Assembly: GCF_021278025.1 (NCBI RefSeq)
Contig: NZ_JAIBHJ010000001.1
Span: 217,508-281,507, forward strand
Origin: Motilimonas sp. E26
GTDB lineage: Bacteria > Pseudomonadota > Gammaproteobacteria > Enterobacterales > CBDFNC01
Length of the DNA: 64,000 bases
Reading direction: 5' to 3'
Below are positions 25,902-35,811 of this stretch, piece after piece; position 1 is the stretch's first letter; each line of letters begins with the position of its first letter. The notes beneath the pieces are model-generated. The model was given only the letters and a program-made list of their open reading frames with translations, was not told the origin of the DNA and made no database searches. The position numbers and the translations under genes are program-made.

Positions 25902-28196
25902 ATGAAGCCAAAGATTGAATTATTAGCCCCCGGCGGTGATATTGACGCCATTAAAGCCGCAATTATTGCGGGTGCTGACGCCGTTTATTGCGGCTTAGAC
26001 AGTTTTAATGCGCGTAATCGCGCGGCCAATATTTCGTTCGATGAACTCGTTGGCGCCATCAGACTTGCCCATCAATATGATTGCCAGATCTTCTTAACTC
26101 TCAACATCGTGATTTTAGAGCACGAATTTAAAAGCTTGGTTAAATTGCTCAACCGCTTAGTGAATACGACCCTTGACGGCGTGATAGTGCAAGACATCGG
26201 CTTATTGTATGTACTTCGTGAATACTTCCCGACGCTGGATATTCACGCATCTACCCAGCTGACCACCCATAATGCCGGGCAAATTCCCTTTCTGAAACAG
26301 CTTGGCGCCAGCCGCGTTAACTTATCACGCGAGCTAAACTTACGTGAAATCACCGCACTGGCTAAAGTCGGCCAGCAGCACGATACCCTACTAGAAGTGT
26401 TTGTCCATGGCTCGCTGTGTATCGCGTTTTCTGGCCTGTGTTATTCCACCTCGGCCAGTGCCGGTAACTCGGGTAACCGCGGGCGTTGTAGCCAAGCCTG
26501 TCGCGAGGAATATGAAACCACCGAGTCAGGCAACAACTTCCCACTCAACATCAAAGACAACTCGGCATTTTTTGATTTACCCGCGTTGATCAATGCTGGC
26601 GTGTATTCGTTTAAAGTGGAAGGACGCATTAAAGGGGCTAACTACGTTCACACGGTGATCGACAGCTTTCGTAAACAAATTGATGGTTATATTGAAACGG
26701 GCGAGCTCACCCAAGATGGCGAACGGCTATATAAAGTATTTAATCGTGATTTTACCAATGCCTTTTTACGGGGTGATTTAAATCAGTCAATGTTTATTGA
26801 TAACCCACGGGATCATTCAAAACAGCATGCGGTGGAAAAATTCAAAGCCAGCCAAGGCGACGCCATTTCAGTGGTGCAGATTTTTGATGCCAAGCAGCAA
26901 CTCCATGCCGACAAACAACAAATAAATGCCAGCGTTGATGAAAAAATCGCCCACTTGAGCATCGATAAAATCAAGCTCACCCTGCAGTTTGCCAGCGAAC
27001 AAGGCCAGCCGTTAACCTTAACCGTGACCACAGCGCAAAATGACCATTTAATCAATGCCGACAATGCAACTAAAACCACTGTATTGACTTCACAAAGCCC
27101 TATGCAGCCCAGTGAAAAGTTAAGCGTCGATCAAGAAGCAATCGAAAAGCGTTTTAAAAACATTGCCAACGCAAACTATGAATTAGTGGCTCTTGATACG
27201 GCTGCGTTAACCGACGGCTTAAGCATTCCATATCGCGAGGTTACCCAGCTTAAGAACGACCTGTTGGCTTACTTAAATGAAGGCATTGCAACAGTACCCG
27301 AAGTAACCCTGCCGAAACTTGAGCATCACCCTAAGCCCAGCGGGCAAGCGCCGTCACTTTCGATGCTGATTTGCGACCCAGCCGATGCCGCGCTGGCAAA
27401 TGTGACCGATGGCGATATTTACTTTAAGCTGCCCGATGCGTACAAGCGTGGCTGCACTAAATATGTCGATTTCTTACTAGAGAATCCAAGGCTGATCCCG
27501 TGGTTTCCCGCGGTGTTAATTGGCAAAGACTTTGACGTAGCGTTGAATATTTTAGAACAAATTAAGCCGCCGTTAATTGTCACCAACAACACCGGCATTG
27601 CTTATCACGCCCAGCGCCTTGGCATTAATTGGATCGCAGGGCCGCTGCTCAATACCACCAACTCGTATGTATTGTTGTCACTGCAACAAAATTTCGATTG
27701 TCGCGGCGCGTTTATTTCTAACGAAATCAGCAAGCAGCAAATTCGTCACATTGCAAGACCGAAGAATTTCAAAATGCTCTACAGTATTTATCACCCGATT
27801 TTGCTAATGGCGAGCCGTCAGTGCTTTTTCCAGCAAAGTGTGGGCTGTGAAAAGCCGCGCATTGATAATGGCTGTATGCTGTCATGTGATAAATCCACCA
27901 GCATTAAAAACCTGAAAGGGGATTCATTTGCTATCGATAAGCAAAAAGCGGGATACCCAAGTATTTATAACCAAGATCAGTTTTTAAATACCGAGATTAT
28001 TGATGATCTTAGTGATTTGTTTGATGGCTTTATGATTGATCTAACGGATATTGGTGCAGGTGATAGGCAGTCGCCGGACAAAATTACATTGATCAAACAA
28101 TTTGAAGCCTTGCTTAGTGGTCAATCTGAGGCCAGTCAGGTTTTAGCGAGCCTAGTGCCTGAGTCGACTTACCAGCAATATCAAAACGGCTTGTAA
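25902..28196 (+). CDS. U32-family protein, RlhA/TrhP-like RNA hydroxylation factor
   Basis: 764 aa. Peptidase-U32 fold; the better-studied members (RlhA, TrhP) hydroxylate cytidine or uridine in rRNA or tRNA and carry an Fe-S cluster. N-terminal barrel LLAPGGDIDAIKAAIIAGADAVYCG; Cys-rich HGSLCIAFSGLCYS and GRCSQACREE (~168-206); FKVEGRIKGANYVH near 236. The central DUF3656-like region and a Cys-containing C-terminus (QSVGCEKPRIDNGCMLSC) make it longer than RlhA (653 aa). GTG 25899 is directly upstream in frame. Specific RNA target not determined. Confidence 0.8.
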   Translation: MKPKIELLAPGGDIDAIKAAIIAGADAVYCGLDSFNARNRAANISFDELVGAIRLAHQYDCQIFLTLNIVILEHEFKSLVKLLNRLVNTTLDGVIVQDIGLLYVLREYFPTLDIHASTQLTTHNAGQIPFLKQLGASRVNLSRELNLREITALAKVGQQHDTLLEVFVHGSLCIAFSGLCYSTSASAGNSGNRGRCSQACREEYETTESGNNFPLNIKDNSAFFDLPALINAGVYSFKVEGRIKGANYVHTVIDSFRKQIDGYIETGELTQDGERLYKVFNRDFTNAFLRGDLNQSMFIDNPRDHSKQHAVEKFKASQGDAISVVQIFDAKQQLHADKQQINASVDEKIAHLSIDKIKLTLQFASEQGQPLTLTVTTAQNDHLINADNATKTTVLTSQSPMQPSEKLSVDQEAIEKRFKNIANANYELVALDTAALTDGLSIPYREVTQLKNDLLAYLNEGIATVPEVTLPKLEHHPKPSGQAPSLSMLICDPADAALANVTDGDIYFKLPDAYKRGCTKYVDFLLENPRLIPWFPAVLIGKDFDVALNILEQIKPPLIVTNNTGIAYHAQRLGINWIAGPLLNTTNSYVLLSLQQNFDCRGAFISNEISKQQIRHIARPKNFKMLYSIYHPILLMASRQCFFQQSVGCEKPRIDNGCMLSCDKSTSIKNLKGDSFAIDKQKAGYPSIYNQDQFLNTEIIDDLSDLFDGFMIDLTDIGAGDRQSPDKITLIKQFEALLSGQSEASQVLASLVPESTYQQYQNGL

Positions 28197-28209
28197 ATGA
28201 ACCATGAAT

Positions 28210-28232
28210 AAGAAGTGCGTCACGCACTTCTT
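28210..28232. terminator. Hairpin between the U32 gene and miaE
   Basis: AAGAAGTGCGT (28210-28220) and ACGCACTTCTT (28222-28232) are perfectly complementary. It separates convergent genes. The T-richness after it is modest (TTGTTCAAGTTTTT). Confidence 0.75.
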
Positions 28233-28253
28233 GTTCAAGTTTTTAATACAGCC

Positions 28254-28826
28254 CTAATGCAATGCCGCTCTAAACGCGAGCTTGCTGCAAATTTCACCTT
28301 CAGCAACCAGTATTTGCTCTAAGCGTTCGTCCACTTCAGCCTTATCAAAATATTCATACGCCAGTTCAATAAATAAGTTTTTGTGCTTTTCTTCTGATTT
28401 GGCAATGGTGACATAAAAATCTTTTTCTTTACCCTCAGGTAAGGCTTGAGCCACTAAGTCAAAACGTTCGTGACCGCGCGCCTCTATTACCCCCGCCACA
28501 ATCAAACGATCCATGAAAAATTCATTACTGCCGTTACGAAATAACGATCTCACTTGTTTGATGTAGGGGTCTTTTTCGTCTTTGGCTAAGTTCACGCCGC
28601 GCGCTTGTAATAACTTAACCACTTGCTTGAAATGGATCATTTCTTCAATCGCCAAATCCGCCATGGCGCGTACTAATGTTTGGCGGTCGGGATAATGAGA
28701 TAACATCGCCATCGCCATGCCTGCAGCCTTTTTTTCCGCCCCAGCGTGATCTTGTAAAAACGCGTCAAAATCAGCTAACACGGCTTCGGTCCATGCAAAG
28801 GGGGTATGGTATTTTAATTCAAACAT
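28254..28826 (-). CDS. miaE: tRNA-(ms2io6A37) hydroxylase MiaE
   Basis: Non-heme diiron monooxygenase that hydroxylates ms2i6A at position 37 of tRNAs reading UNN codons. 190 aa. Ferritin-like four-helix bundle with diiron ligands visible: Glu in HAGAEKKAAG (~30), Glu/His in AIEEMIHF (~61), Glu in EARGHERF (~115) and Glu/His in SEEKHKNLF (~147). Short form, as in Pseudomonas relatives. Monocistronic on the minus strand. Confidence 0.94.
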   Translation of the reverse strand: MFELKYHTPFAWTEAVLADFDAFLQDHAGAEKKAAGMAMAMLSHYPDRQTLVRAMADLAIEEMIHFKQVVKLLQARGVNLAKDEKDPYIKQVRSLFRNGSNEFFMDRLIVAGVIEARGHERFDLVAQALPEGKEKDFYVTIAKSEEKHKNLFIELAYEYFDKAEVDERLEQILVAEGEICSKLAFRAALH

Positions 28827-28861
28827 AATGTTGGCTCTGCAAAATGGGGGGATTCTACCTG

Positions 28862-29500
28862 CTAGTAGTGCAACGTTTCAACCTTCCCTCCTTGGGTTGA
28901 TTCAACTTTCAACGGGTGCTTTATTTGCTTCCATGCCGTTACTTTGCCCGCCATATTGATACGCTCAAATCCATCGTTAACATCAAGGGCTCTCGGCGGC
29001 GCTAAAAAATCATATAAAGATCGGTAACTTTGCGGCTCGGCAACATTAATAATCAGTAAAGCTTCGGCTCGATTACTAAAGTGGGCTTTCACTTGCGCGA
29101 GATGACGCGCATAGCAAAGAGCCAAAAAGTTATCGTCATGGATGTTTTCTAAGGTCAACGGTGAAAATACCCTTTTATAACAGCGTTTTAAAATAGGGTT
29201 AAACCCGCCATCTTCACGCATTAAATTAGTAAACATGCGTAATAATAATTGTCGTATTGAAGGGATCCAATCTTTTAGCTCCCGTGTTAAATAAACAAAT
29301 TTAGCATCAGGATAAAGTATATCTAGCTCTGCATAATCGGCAAATATCGGCGTGTCGGCTAACACTTGGGCATGCTCAAAGGCGCTGCGAGTATAAGCTG
29401 TGTGAGCAGTTGTAAATCCCATTTTTAATGTTGCCAAACAAACACTGGTTGTCGCGGTGCGCGGTAACCCAATTATGAAAACCTTTTTCGATTTAAGCAT
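28862..29500 (-). CDS. Sulfotransferase-like P-loop protein
   Basis: 212 aa. The N-terminal KVFIIGLPRTATTSV (~6-20) is the 5'-phosphosulfate-binding loop of sulfotransferases. FVYLTRELKDWIPS near 94 matches the 3'-phosphate-binding segment. ATG 29500 is chosen because AAGGA sits just upstream; the frame is open for 36 more codons without an RBS. Acceptor unknown. Divergent from the diguanylate cyclase gene at 29648. Confidence 0.8.
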   Translation of the reverse strand: MLKSKKVFIIGLPRTATTSVCLATLKMGFTTAHTAYTRSAFEHAQVLADTPIFADYAELDILYPDAKFVYLTRELKDWIPSIRQLLLRMFTNLMREDGGFNPILKRCYKRVFSPLTLENIHDDNFLALCYARHLAQVKAHFSNRAEALLIINVAEPQSYRSLYDFLAPPRALDVNDGFERINMAGKVTAWKQIKHPLKVESTQGGKVETLHY

Positions 29501-29647
29501 TTTTCCTTCCAGTAAAACCCTGTAACATAACGCCAAAATATTGCATCCGGTATAATAACAATTATGCATATTGGTTATATAAATTGCATAATGGATAATA
29601 CTCGCCATCCCCAGTTTTAGTATTTAAAGAAGAATTGAGATCAACGG

Positions 29648-31858
29648 ATGATTACGTTCAATAAATTATATCGTCAGCTTACCTTATTATTCGTCATCTG
29701 TTGCTTTTCAAAATTAAGTTATGGTCATGAAGTTACCCATTCAACAGTTGAGCTTAGTGCCCAAGAGCAAGCTTTTATTCAAAGCAACCCTACTATCACC
29801 TTAGCAAGTGGTGACTCGTTTGAACCTTTCACCATATTGAATGCCGATGGCAGTGTAAGTGGTTTTGACGCCGATTTGCTTGAACTCATTAGCGAGCGAA
29901 CGGGATTAAAAATCAATCTTGCATTAGGCAACTGGGAAGAGATGCAAATACGCGCAAAACGCCGAGAGTTTGACGGCATTAGTACCGCAAGCCCAGGCGA
30001 TGAGCGCAAAACCTATTTGAACTTCTCTCAACCTTATACCAAGTTATATTCAGTTGTGCTGGTGCAAAAACATAATCCTCTTAATATCCGCAATATTGAT
30101 GACCTCGACAATAAACGCATTGCTCTGCAAAAAGGTAACCTCACCTTTGAACGTATGGCAAAGGAAACTGGCATGAAGATGACCCCTGTTTATGTTGATA
30201 GTATTCATGACATGATTAAAGCGGTCGTCTCTGGTCAAGCTGATTTCACTGTGTTAGATGAGTCATATGCATATGTGGCACAACTAGTTGGTTTAGAAAA
30301 ATTAATAGAGCTTGGCTTTGTGCTTGGCAAGAAGCCCTTTGAACTCGCCTTCGGCCTACGCAATGATAAACCTGAGCTAGTCAGCATTATCAATAAAGGC
30401 TTAGCCAGTGTTACCGCTAATGAAATGCTAGTGCTGCGTAATCGCTGGTTAGGCGGATTTGGCAGCGACCGCTACGGCGATATAAATACCATCCCATTTA
30501 GCCCCAAAGAAGCACAATTTTTAAAACAGCAACAACGCATTACTGTCTGTGTCACACCAAATACAATGCCCTTCGAATCAATGGATAAAGGCAAACATGG
30601 CGGAATGAGTAAAGACTATTTAGCCATACTTACTCATCGTCTAGGCTTGAAAACAAACATCTACTCTACCCGCTCTTGGCAAGAAACTATCCAGGGTTTA
30701 ACCAAGGGTCAATGTGATATAGCAGCCCTTGCGATGCAACCTAGTCGTAATCACCATGCTATTGACTACACAGCTCCCATTATAACCAGTCCAATCAATA
30801 TCATCACACAACAAGAAAATCAGAGCATCGACGACATTAATTCTTTAGCAAATAAAAAAGTCGCCATGGTTCACGGTACCCAGTTGGTTGAGTTCATCCG
30901 TAAGCATTACCCTTACATACAAGTTATTGGTACAGACAATTCGCAGCAAGCTTTGGAATCCGTCAATACAAAGCAGGCGGACGCTTACATTGGCTCTGCC
31001 GTTATTGCCCGACATATAATGCTTACTCAACCAAATTTCAATTTAAAGGAGGTGGATGTCATTCCATATGAAATGAAACTGAGTGTGGCAGTTCGAGCTG
31101 GTTTACCCGAACTGACAAGCCTATTTCAAAAAGCCATTAATTTAATGGATAAAAAAGAAAACCAACAAATTTATAATAAATGGGTCACGACTCAATACGA
31201 GATAAAAAACCATTACCAAGGCGTCATAAAAATAAGTTTAGGCTTATTAAGTATCATTATTGCCGTGCTGCTGTGGAATTATTCTTTACGCAAAGAAAAG
31301 CATAAAACTGCCCTTGCTCTAGAGCAGGTAAACCAAATGAACCAATTACTGGCGAAAAAAAATGATGAGCTTGCCTTGCTCGCCAATACCGATGAGCTTA
31401 CCGGTCTCTGGAATAGGAAAAAAATTAATGAAACCTTAAGTCATGAATTTTCATTGGCGCAACGTAATCAATATGATTTTGGGGTGATCTTAATTGACAT
31501 AGATTTATTTAAAAGTATCAATGACAGCCATGGCCATCAAATTGGTGATGAGATCCTTATCGAGTTTGCCAAACAATTACGCTACCTTGCTCGCGGGTCT
31601 GATTTAGTGGCTCGCTGGGGCGGTGAAGAATTTTTAATTATCTGTCCCCTCACGATAGAGTCTGAATTGTTGCAAATAGCAGAGCGCCTGCGCAAGAAAA
31701 TCTCGATACTGAAGTTTGAACACATTGAATCGTTAACCGTTAGCATGGGCGTAGCAGGTTACCGTAATGAAAAAAGTTACCAAGCACTGCTAAAGCGAGC
31801 GGACCATGCCCTATATCAGGCCAAGCATGAAGGCCGAAATCGTGTCGTACTCGCTTAA
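29648..31858 (+). CDS. Diguanylate cyclase with two periplasmic solute-binding domains
   Basis: 736 aa. Signal peptide/anchor at 1-26. Two family-3 solute-binding domains in tandem (~40-270 and ~290-515, BvgS-like Venus flytraps; PYTKLYSVVLV and YTAPIITSPINII mark equivalent strands). One membrane segment near 525-545 (ISLGLLSIIIAVLLWNYSL), a short coiled coil, then a GGDEF domain. The active-site GGEEF is at ~658-662, and an RGSD inhibitory I-site lies five residues earlier, so active and product-inhibited c-di-GMP synthesis is expected. Ligand unknown, probably amino-acid-like. Confidence 0.92.
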   Translation: MITFNKLYRQLTLLFVICCFSKLSYGHEVTHSTVELSAQEQAFIQSNPTITLASGDSFEPFTILNADGSVSGFDADLLELISERTGLKINLALGNWEEMQIRAKRREFDGISTASPGDERKTYLNFSQPYTKLYSVVLVQKHNPLNIRNIDDLDNKRIALQKGNLTFERMAKETGMKMTPVYVDSIHDMIKAVVSGQADFTVLDESYAYVAQLVGLEKLIELGFVLGKKPFELAFGLRNDKPELVSIINKGLASVTANEMLVLRNRWLGGFGSDRYGDINTIPFSPKEAQFLKQQQRITVCVTPNTMPFESMDKGKHGGMSKDYLAILTHRLGLKTNIYSTRSWQETIQGLTKGQCDIAALAMQPSRNHHAIDYTAPIITSPINIITQQENQSIDDINSLANKKVAMVHGTQLVEFIRKHYPYIQVIGTDNSQQALESVNTKQADAYIGSAVIARHIMLTQPNFNLKEVDVIPYEMKLSVAVRAGLPELTSLFQKAINLMDKKENQQIYNKWVTTQYEIKNHYQGVIKISLGLLSIIIAVLLWNYSLRKEKHKTALALEQVNQMNQLLAKKNDELALLANTDELTGLWNRKKINETLSHEFSLAQRNQYDFGVILIDIDLFKSINDSHGHQIGDEILIEFAKQLRYLARGSDLVARWGGEEFLIICPLTIESELLQIAERLRKKISILKFEHIESLTVSMGVAGYRNEKSYQALLKRADHALYQAKHEGRNRVVLA

Positions 31859-31954
31859 CTATGTTAGATAAACACTCATACAGTGAAATACAACAGATCA
31901 TCATATAGCCTCAGTTTTGCTGAAGACTATCAGGGGAAAATAAACATATTTTAC

Positions 31955-32764
31955 CTATCCAGTGCGCGCGTTACCTAATCCCTGAGTGATTTGGTTTTGA
32001 TTACTCGTCAGGTAGTCAATATCCTCTAGATATGCCAAATGATGGCCTGCTGCGATATGCTGTTGAAAGTCGAGATTGCCTTGCTCGGCTTGCACTTGCA
32101 TAAAGTTCACTAACACTGTCAAACGCTCAATCATATTATCGACCAGCGTTATACGCTGCTGATGCGCTAAGCCATAAGCCTGGCAAAATAATCGCGCTCG
32201 GCTGATTTGTTCATTAAGCGTTCCTATTGCATCATCAGGGTGGGTTTTAAAAGGCGCCCAACAATAGATGGCATAAGCTAAGTCCCAGATTCTCGGCCCG
32301 GGGTGAGCGGTGTCAAAATCGAATAAACCGACCACTTGCTCACCTTCGAAAGCCACATTGTAAGGAGCATAATCACCATGACAAATCACTTCAACAGGCT
32401 CTCGCACCGGCAACATCCAGCCTGTGTGACTTTCTTTTACTGGCCAATTTGCACTGCAATCATGAAGTTGGCGTAAAAACTTGGCTGCACTGCGCAAGGT
32501 ATCACAAGAAGCAAACGGCCCAGCTAGGTGCCCATCACATATCTCTCCAGCCACTAAAGTCAAAATCTCACGACCATCAGGTGTCATGCCTAAACATTCA
32601 GGTACGCCAGTAAATTGTTGCTCAGCTAAATAGGCTAAAAACTGATGGACCGCAGGTGTCCAGCTGCCCGTTTCCCGGTACACACGGCTGTGTTGTAAGA
32701 TAACTTTGTTGTTACCGCCGTGTTTATTGGGTAATTGTTCATCCGTTGGTTTTAATGGTGTCAT
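31955..32764 (-). CDS. Aminoglycoside phosphotransferase-family kinase
   Basis: 269 aa from ATG 32764, which overlaps the acetyltransferase stop by four bases (ATGA). Kinase motifs: CHGDYAPYNVAF (Brenner motif, catalytic Asp, ~132) and LFDFDTAHPGPRIWDLA (metal-binding Asp, ~150). A 5' extension to 32818 is possible but lies inside the upstream gene. Relatives phosphorylate small molecules such as choline, homoserine or antibiotics; the substrate here is unknown. Pairing with a GNAT gene hints at a modification function. Confidence 0.82.
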   Translation of the reverse strand: MTPLKPTDEQLPNKHGGNNKVILQHSRVYRETGSWTPAVHQFLAYLAEQQFTGVPECLGMTPDGREILTLVAGEICDGHLAGPFASCDTLRSAAKFLRQLHDCSANWPVKESHTGWMLPVREPVEVICHGDYAPYNVAFEGEQVVGLFDFDTAHPGPRIWDLAYAIYCWAPFKTHPDDAIGTLNEQISRARLFCQAYGLAHQQRITLVDNMIERLTVLVNFMQVQAEQGNLDFQQHIAAGHHLAYLEDIDYLTSNQNQITQGLGNARTG

Positions 32765-33327
32765 ACGGCCTGTGATTGCTGCTTGTTGAATTGTTGTTTG
32801 GTGATGCGATAGAGACAATGTGGCGCTAATGGATGCTCAGGTGCTAATTTTGGGTGCAAAAAATTTTGCTCTATATTAATCATTCCCAATTTAGTCATTA
32901 CCCGCTGTGAGGGTAAATTTGTTAAGGTTGTAAAAGCATAAATAGCGGGTTGGTCAAGCTGTTCAAACGCAAATGCTAACGCGGCTTGCGCACCTTCTGG
33001 CGCATACCCTTTACCCCAGTGTTGCTTTGCTAAGCGCCAACCCACTTCAATAAAGGGCGTATTGGGAATGGCATCCTCTTGACAATGTAAGCCAATAAAA
33101 CCAATGAATTCGCCCGTTTCTTTTAATTCAACAGCCCAAAACCCCCAACCGTTATCGGCAATGAGTCCTTTCGCTTTATCCGCCAAGGCGTCACTGTCAG
33201 CACGTGTTAGGATATTGGGAAAATAGCGCATTACATTTTCATCAGCACTCATTTGCGCAAAAGGCGCATAATCTTCATCTTGCCACTGCCTTAATATCAG
33301 CCTCTGGGTGCCTAGACTTGTTATCAT
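32761..33327 (-). CDS. GNAT acetyltransferase, RimJ/RimL-like
   Basis: 188 aa. Begins TQRLILRQWQDEDYAPFAQM, typical of the RimJ/RimL branch. The acetyl-CoA loop region is EVGWRLAKQHWGKGYAPEGAQAAL (~92-115), then FTTLTNLPSQRVMTKLGM. RBS AGGTAAG before ATG 33327. Translationally coupled to the kinase downstream. Substrate not identifiable. Confidence 0.88.
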   Translation of the reverse strand: MITSLGTQRLILRQWQDEDYAPFAQMSADENVMRYFPNILTRADSDALADKAKGLIADNGWGFWAVELKETGEFIGFIGLHCQEDAIPNTPFIEVGWRLAKQHWGKGYAPEGAQAALAFAFEQLDQPAIYAFTTLTNLPSQRVMTKLGMINIEQNFLHPKLAPEHPLAPHCLYRITKQQFNKQQSQAV

Positions 33328-33401
33328 ATTATTTCTTACCTATTGAACCCTATGAATAATATCTAATAAATTCAAACAATTGACAAGACAGTATTGAGAA
33401 T

Positions 33402-33431
33402 AAAAAAGGTGAAGCACAGCTTCACCTTTTT
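33402..33431 (-). terminator. Intrinsic terminator after ushA
   Basis: GGTGAAGC (33408-33415) pairs with GCTTCACC (33419-33426) around a three-base loop, flanked by A6 and T5. It serves ushA on the minus strand and could act in both directions. Confidence 0.92.
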
Positions 33432-33462
33432 CGTTGTTAATTTGAACTAATTTGCTCAAATA

Positions 33463-35226
33463 TTATTGCGTCACTTCACAGCCCAGCGGACTGTTTGAGT
33501 TAAGATAAACAATATCGCCCGTTGGTGCATAATCAGAAGCAACCACTGAGCCTTTGTTTTTGAAGTAAGAATAAAGTACTTCAGCATCTACATAACCACT
33601 TTGTACTGGATTTAATGTTGGGTAGCCATCGCCACCCGCTGCGTTGTAACTTGGTACACTAAAACTATAAGTATCAGCAGCACTGAATGCTTTACCATTA
33701 ATCTCACTAATATCGACCGTCTTTGCCGTACAGTCTACAGCCATTTTCACGCCTACAACTTGCGCATAGGCACCCGAGCCACGCTGTAAAGACATTACCG
33801 TACCGAGGTAATCGCTAATTTCAGCCCCCGTCATGCTACTGTAAGTGACGGTGTTGCCAAACGGTTGCACGGTAAGTACATCACGGTAGGTAACATTACC
33901 TTCAGCAATTGAAGCACGAACACCACCTGAGTTCATCACACCAAAATCAGCATTCACTTTTTCGGCCTGAGCTTTAGCAATTAAGCGGCCTAAATTAGTT
34001 TGTTGGTAACGTACGTTCGCACGCTCTCCGTCCAACAATGCATCTGTTGTTGCAATTACCTCACTTAGTTTACCTTGGCCTTTATCTTGGTATGCCTGCA
34101 GCGTCTGCTTTAGCTCGGCATCAGGCACAATTTCTTCACCAATATAAACTTTGATTTTATCGCCATTTTCATCGCGCTGATCTTCACCGTTAGCATCAGT
34201 CAGGGTTTTCTTAAGGTTAACTGGGATCAGTTCATAACTTGCAAGCTTTAACTTACCAGCAATGTATTCAAAGTCAGCACGGCCCACATACTTACCCCAT
34301 TCGTGGGCTTGCATGATATAAGCGCCTTTTTGTTGATCAGGGGCGCAAGCACCGCCAGGTTTATAATCCGCGTAGTCATCTGAGCCAGGCTCCATGCAAA
34401 CAGGGTTTTGCGAGTGACCACCAATAATACCGTTTAATAAACCTTCATCTAACGAGCGCGCCAACGCCACATCACCTGGCGCATTACTGCCATACTGAGC
34501 ATTTGCGTAGTGACCCATGTGCGTTGCTGCAAAGATAAGATCTGCTGCCTTGGCCGCTTTAATTTCAGCAATCACTTTTGCTATTTCTGTTTGTGGATCA
34601 GTAAAAGTTAATTCACTGATAAATTCAGGGTTACCAATTTTAGCAGTATCTTTCGTGGTCAGGCCAATCACCGCCACTTTTAATCCGTTCACTGCAAATA
34701 CTTGGTATGGTTCAAAATAGCGTGTACCGTCGGCTTTATAAATATTAGCCGCTAACATAGGAAAGTTAGCTAATGCGCGCTGTGTGTCTAAGACACTTAA
34801 TGGATTGTCAAACTCGTGGTTACCTACCGCCATGGCATCATAACCAATCGCATTCATACCGACAAAATCTGGTTCCGCGTCTTGTAAATCTGACTCAGGT
34901 ACACCTGTATTGATGTCACCACCCGAGAGTAATAGTGCTTTACTGCCGTTGGCTTCAATTTCGCTGCGTAAACGATCAACCAGCGCCTTTCTTGCGGCCA
35001 TACCGTATTCACCGTCAGAGTTATGCCAAAAACGTCCATGATTATCATTGGTATGAAGAATAGTAAATTTGGTACACGGCACACCATCACACGTATTGGG
35101 TGCGACCACTACCGGCACTTCTGCCTCAGGTGTTTTTACTGCTGTCTTATCATCACTACTGTTACAACCAGTTAACGCAAGCATTAATGCACTGGCAACA
35201 AGCCCATGTTTAAAATTAAACGACAT
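33463..35226 (-). CDS. ushA: 5'-nucleotidase / UDP-sugar hydrolase, lipoprotein form
   Basis: 587 aa. Periplasmic nucleotide scavenging enzyme: metallophosphatase domain plus 5'-nucleotidase C-terminal domain. Metal ligands in ILHTNDNHGRFW (~56), SGGDINTG (~100), GNHEFD (~135), THMGHY and GGHSQNP; substrate domain NSGGVRASI near 420 and YNAAGGDGYP near 535. High similarity to E. coli UshA is evident, but this protein has a lipobox (LALTGC, Cys21) and a linker, so it is probably membrane-anchored. Confidence 0.93.
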   Translation of the reverse strand: MSFNFKHGLVASALMLALTGCNSSDDKTAVKTPEAEVPVVVAPNTCDGVPCTKFTILHTNDNHGRFWHNSDGEYGMAARKALVDRLRSEIEANGSKALLLSGGDINTGVPESDLQDAEPDFVGMNAIGYDAMAVGNHEFDNPLSVLDTQRALANFPMLAANIYKADGTRYFEPYQVFAVNGLKVAVIGLTTKDTAKIGNPEFISELTFTDPQTEIAKVIAEIKAAKAADLIFAATHMGHYANAQYGSNAPGDVALARSLDEGLLNGIIGGHSQNPVCMEPGSDDYADYKPGGACAPDQQKGAYIMQAHEWGKYVGRADFEYIAGKLKLASYELIPVNLKKTLTDANGEDQRDENGDKIKVYIGEEIVPDAELKQTLQAYQDKGQGKLSEVIATTDALLDGERANVRYQQTNLGRLIAKAQAEKVNADFGVMNSGGVRASIAEGNVTYRDVLTVQPFGNTVTYSSMTGAEISDYLGTVMSLQRGSGAYAQVVGVKMAVDCTAKTVDISEINGKAFSAADTYSFSVPSYNAAGGDGYPTLNPVQSGYVDAEVLYSYFKNKGSVVASDYAPTGDIVYLNSNSPLGCEVTQ

Positions 35227-35516
35227 ACTTTTTTAGTCCTTTATATAGTAAAAATAATTACTCTCCCAACAATAAACACCTGCTTATATAACGCTAAACT
35301 AGCAGCGTTGTGCAGTTTGTTTCACCGAGGTTGAAGTAAAATCACAGTTACTATGCCGCCTGAATATGAACTTTTTTAGACACTCGTTCACAATTATTTA
35401 AAATAAACAGGGGGAATTTTTTAATATTAACCAGTACTGTTGATTGGTGATATTTTTGTAATTTAAAGGGGTATTTTAAGCTGCGATGGGGAAAATAGAT
35501 TGGTAAAAAAATATAG
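35227..35516. other. ushA upstream region
   Basis: A/T-rich, no gene seen. Expected to hold the ushA promoter (minus strand); no specific operator recognised. Confidence 0.4.
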
Positions 35517-35550
35517 AATAAATCAATGGGTAAAAACCCATTGATTTATT
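35517..35550 (-). terminator. Strong hairpin terminator
   Basis: 15-base perfect arms (35517-35531 and 35536-35550) around an AAAA loop. On the minus strand it follows the 78-aa gene by eight bases, and a T-run (CTATATTTTTTT) comes soon after. Confidence 0.85.
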
Positions 35551-35557
35551 TAAAGAG

Positions 35558-35794
35558 TTAAGCCTTTTGCCAAATAACTTCTACGCCATCAGTTCCTGCT
35601 ATAGCCGTTTCTAATAAAACCAAAAGCGCATGGTCTGCGCCTTCGTCTTTAAATAGTTCTAATTGCGCAGGACTGATCCAATAATCTTGATCGGCACTGT
35701 CCTCTTCTTCTAATTGATCAATTAAAAATTGTAGTTGTGACTCTGTCAGTTCGCCTAGTAACACATTCGTTTCTTTATTTAATAGTTTGATCAT
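35558..35794 (-). CDS. Small conserved-type protein of unknown function
   Basis: 78 aa. Pattern: short beta start (MIKLLNKETNVLLGELTESQLQFL), acidic stretch QLEEEDSADQDYWI, and a C-terminal VEVIWQKA. I recall similar small proteins in other Proteobacteria, without known function. Strong RBS AAGGAAG. It lies 17 bases after the flavin-protein gene, in the same transcript. Confidence 0.75.
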   Translation of the reverse strand: MIKLLNKETNVLLGELTESQLQFLIDQLEEEDSADQDYWISPAQLELFKDEGADHALLVLLETAIAGTDGVEVIWQKA

Positions 35795-35811
35795 AATACT
35801 TCCTTAAATCG

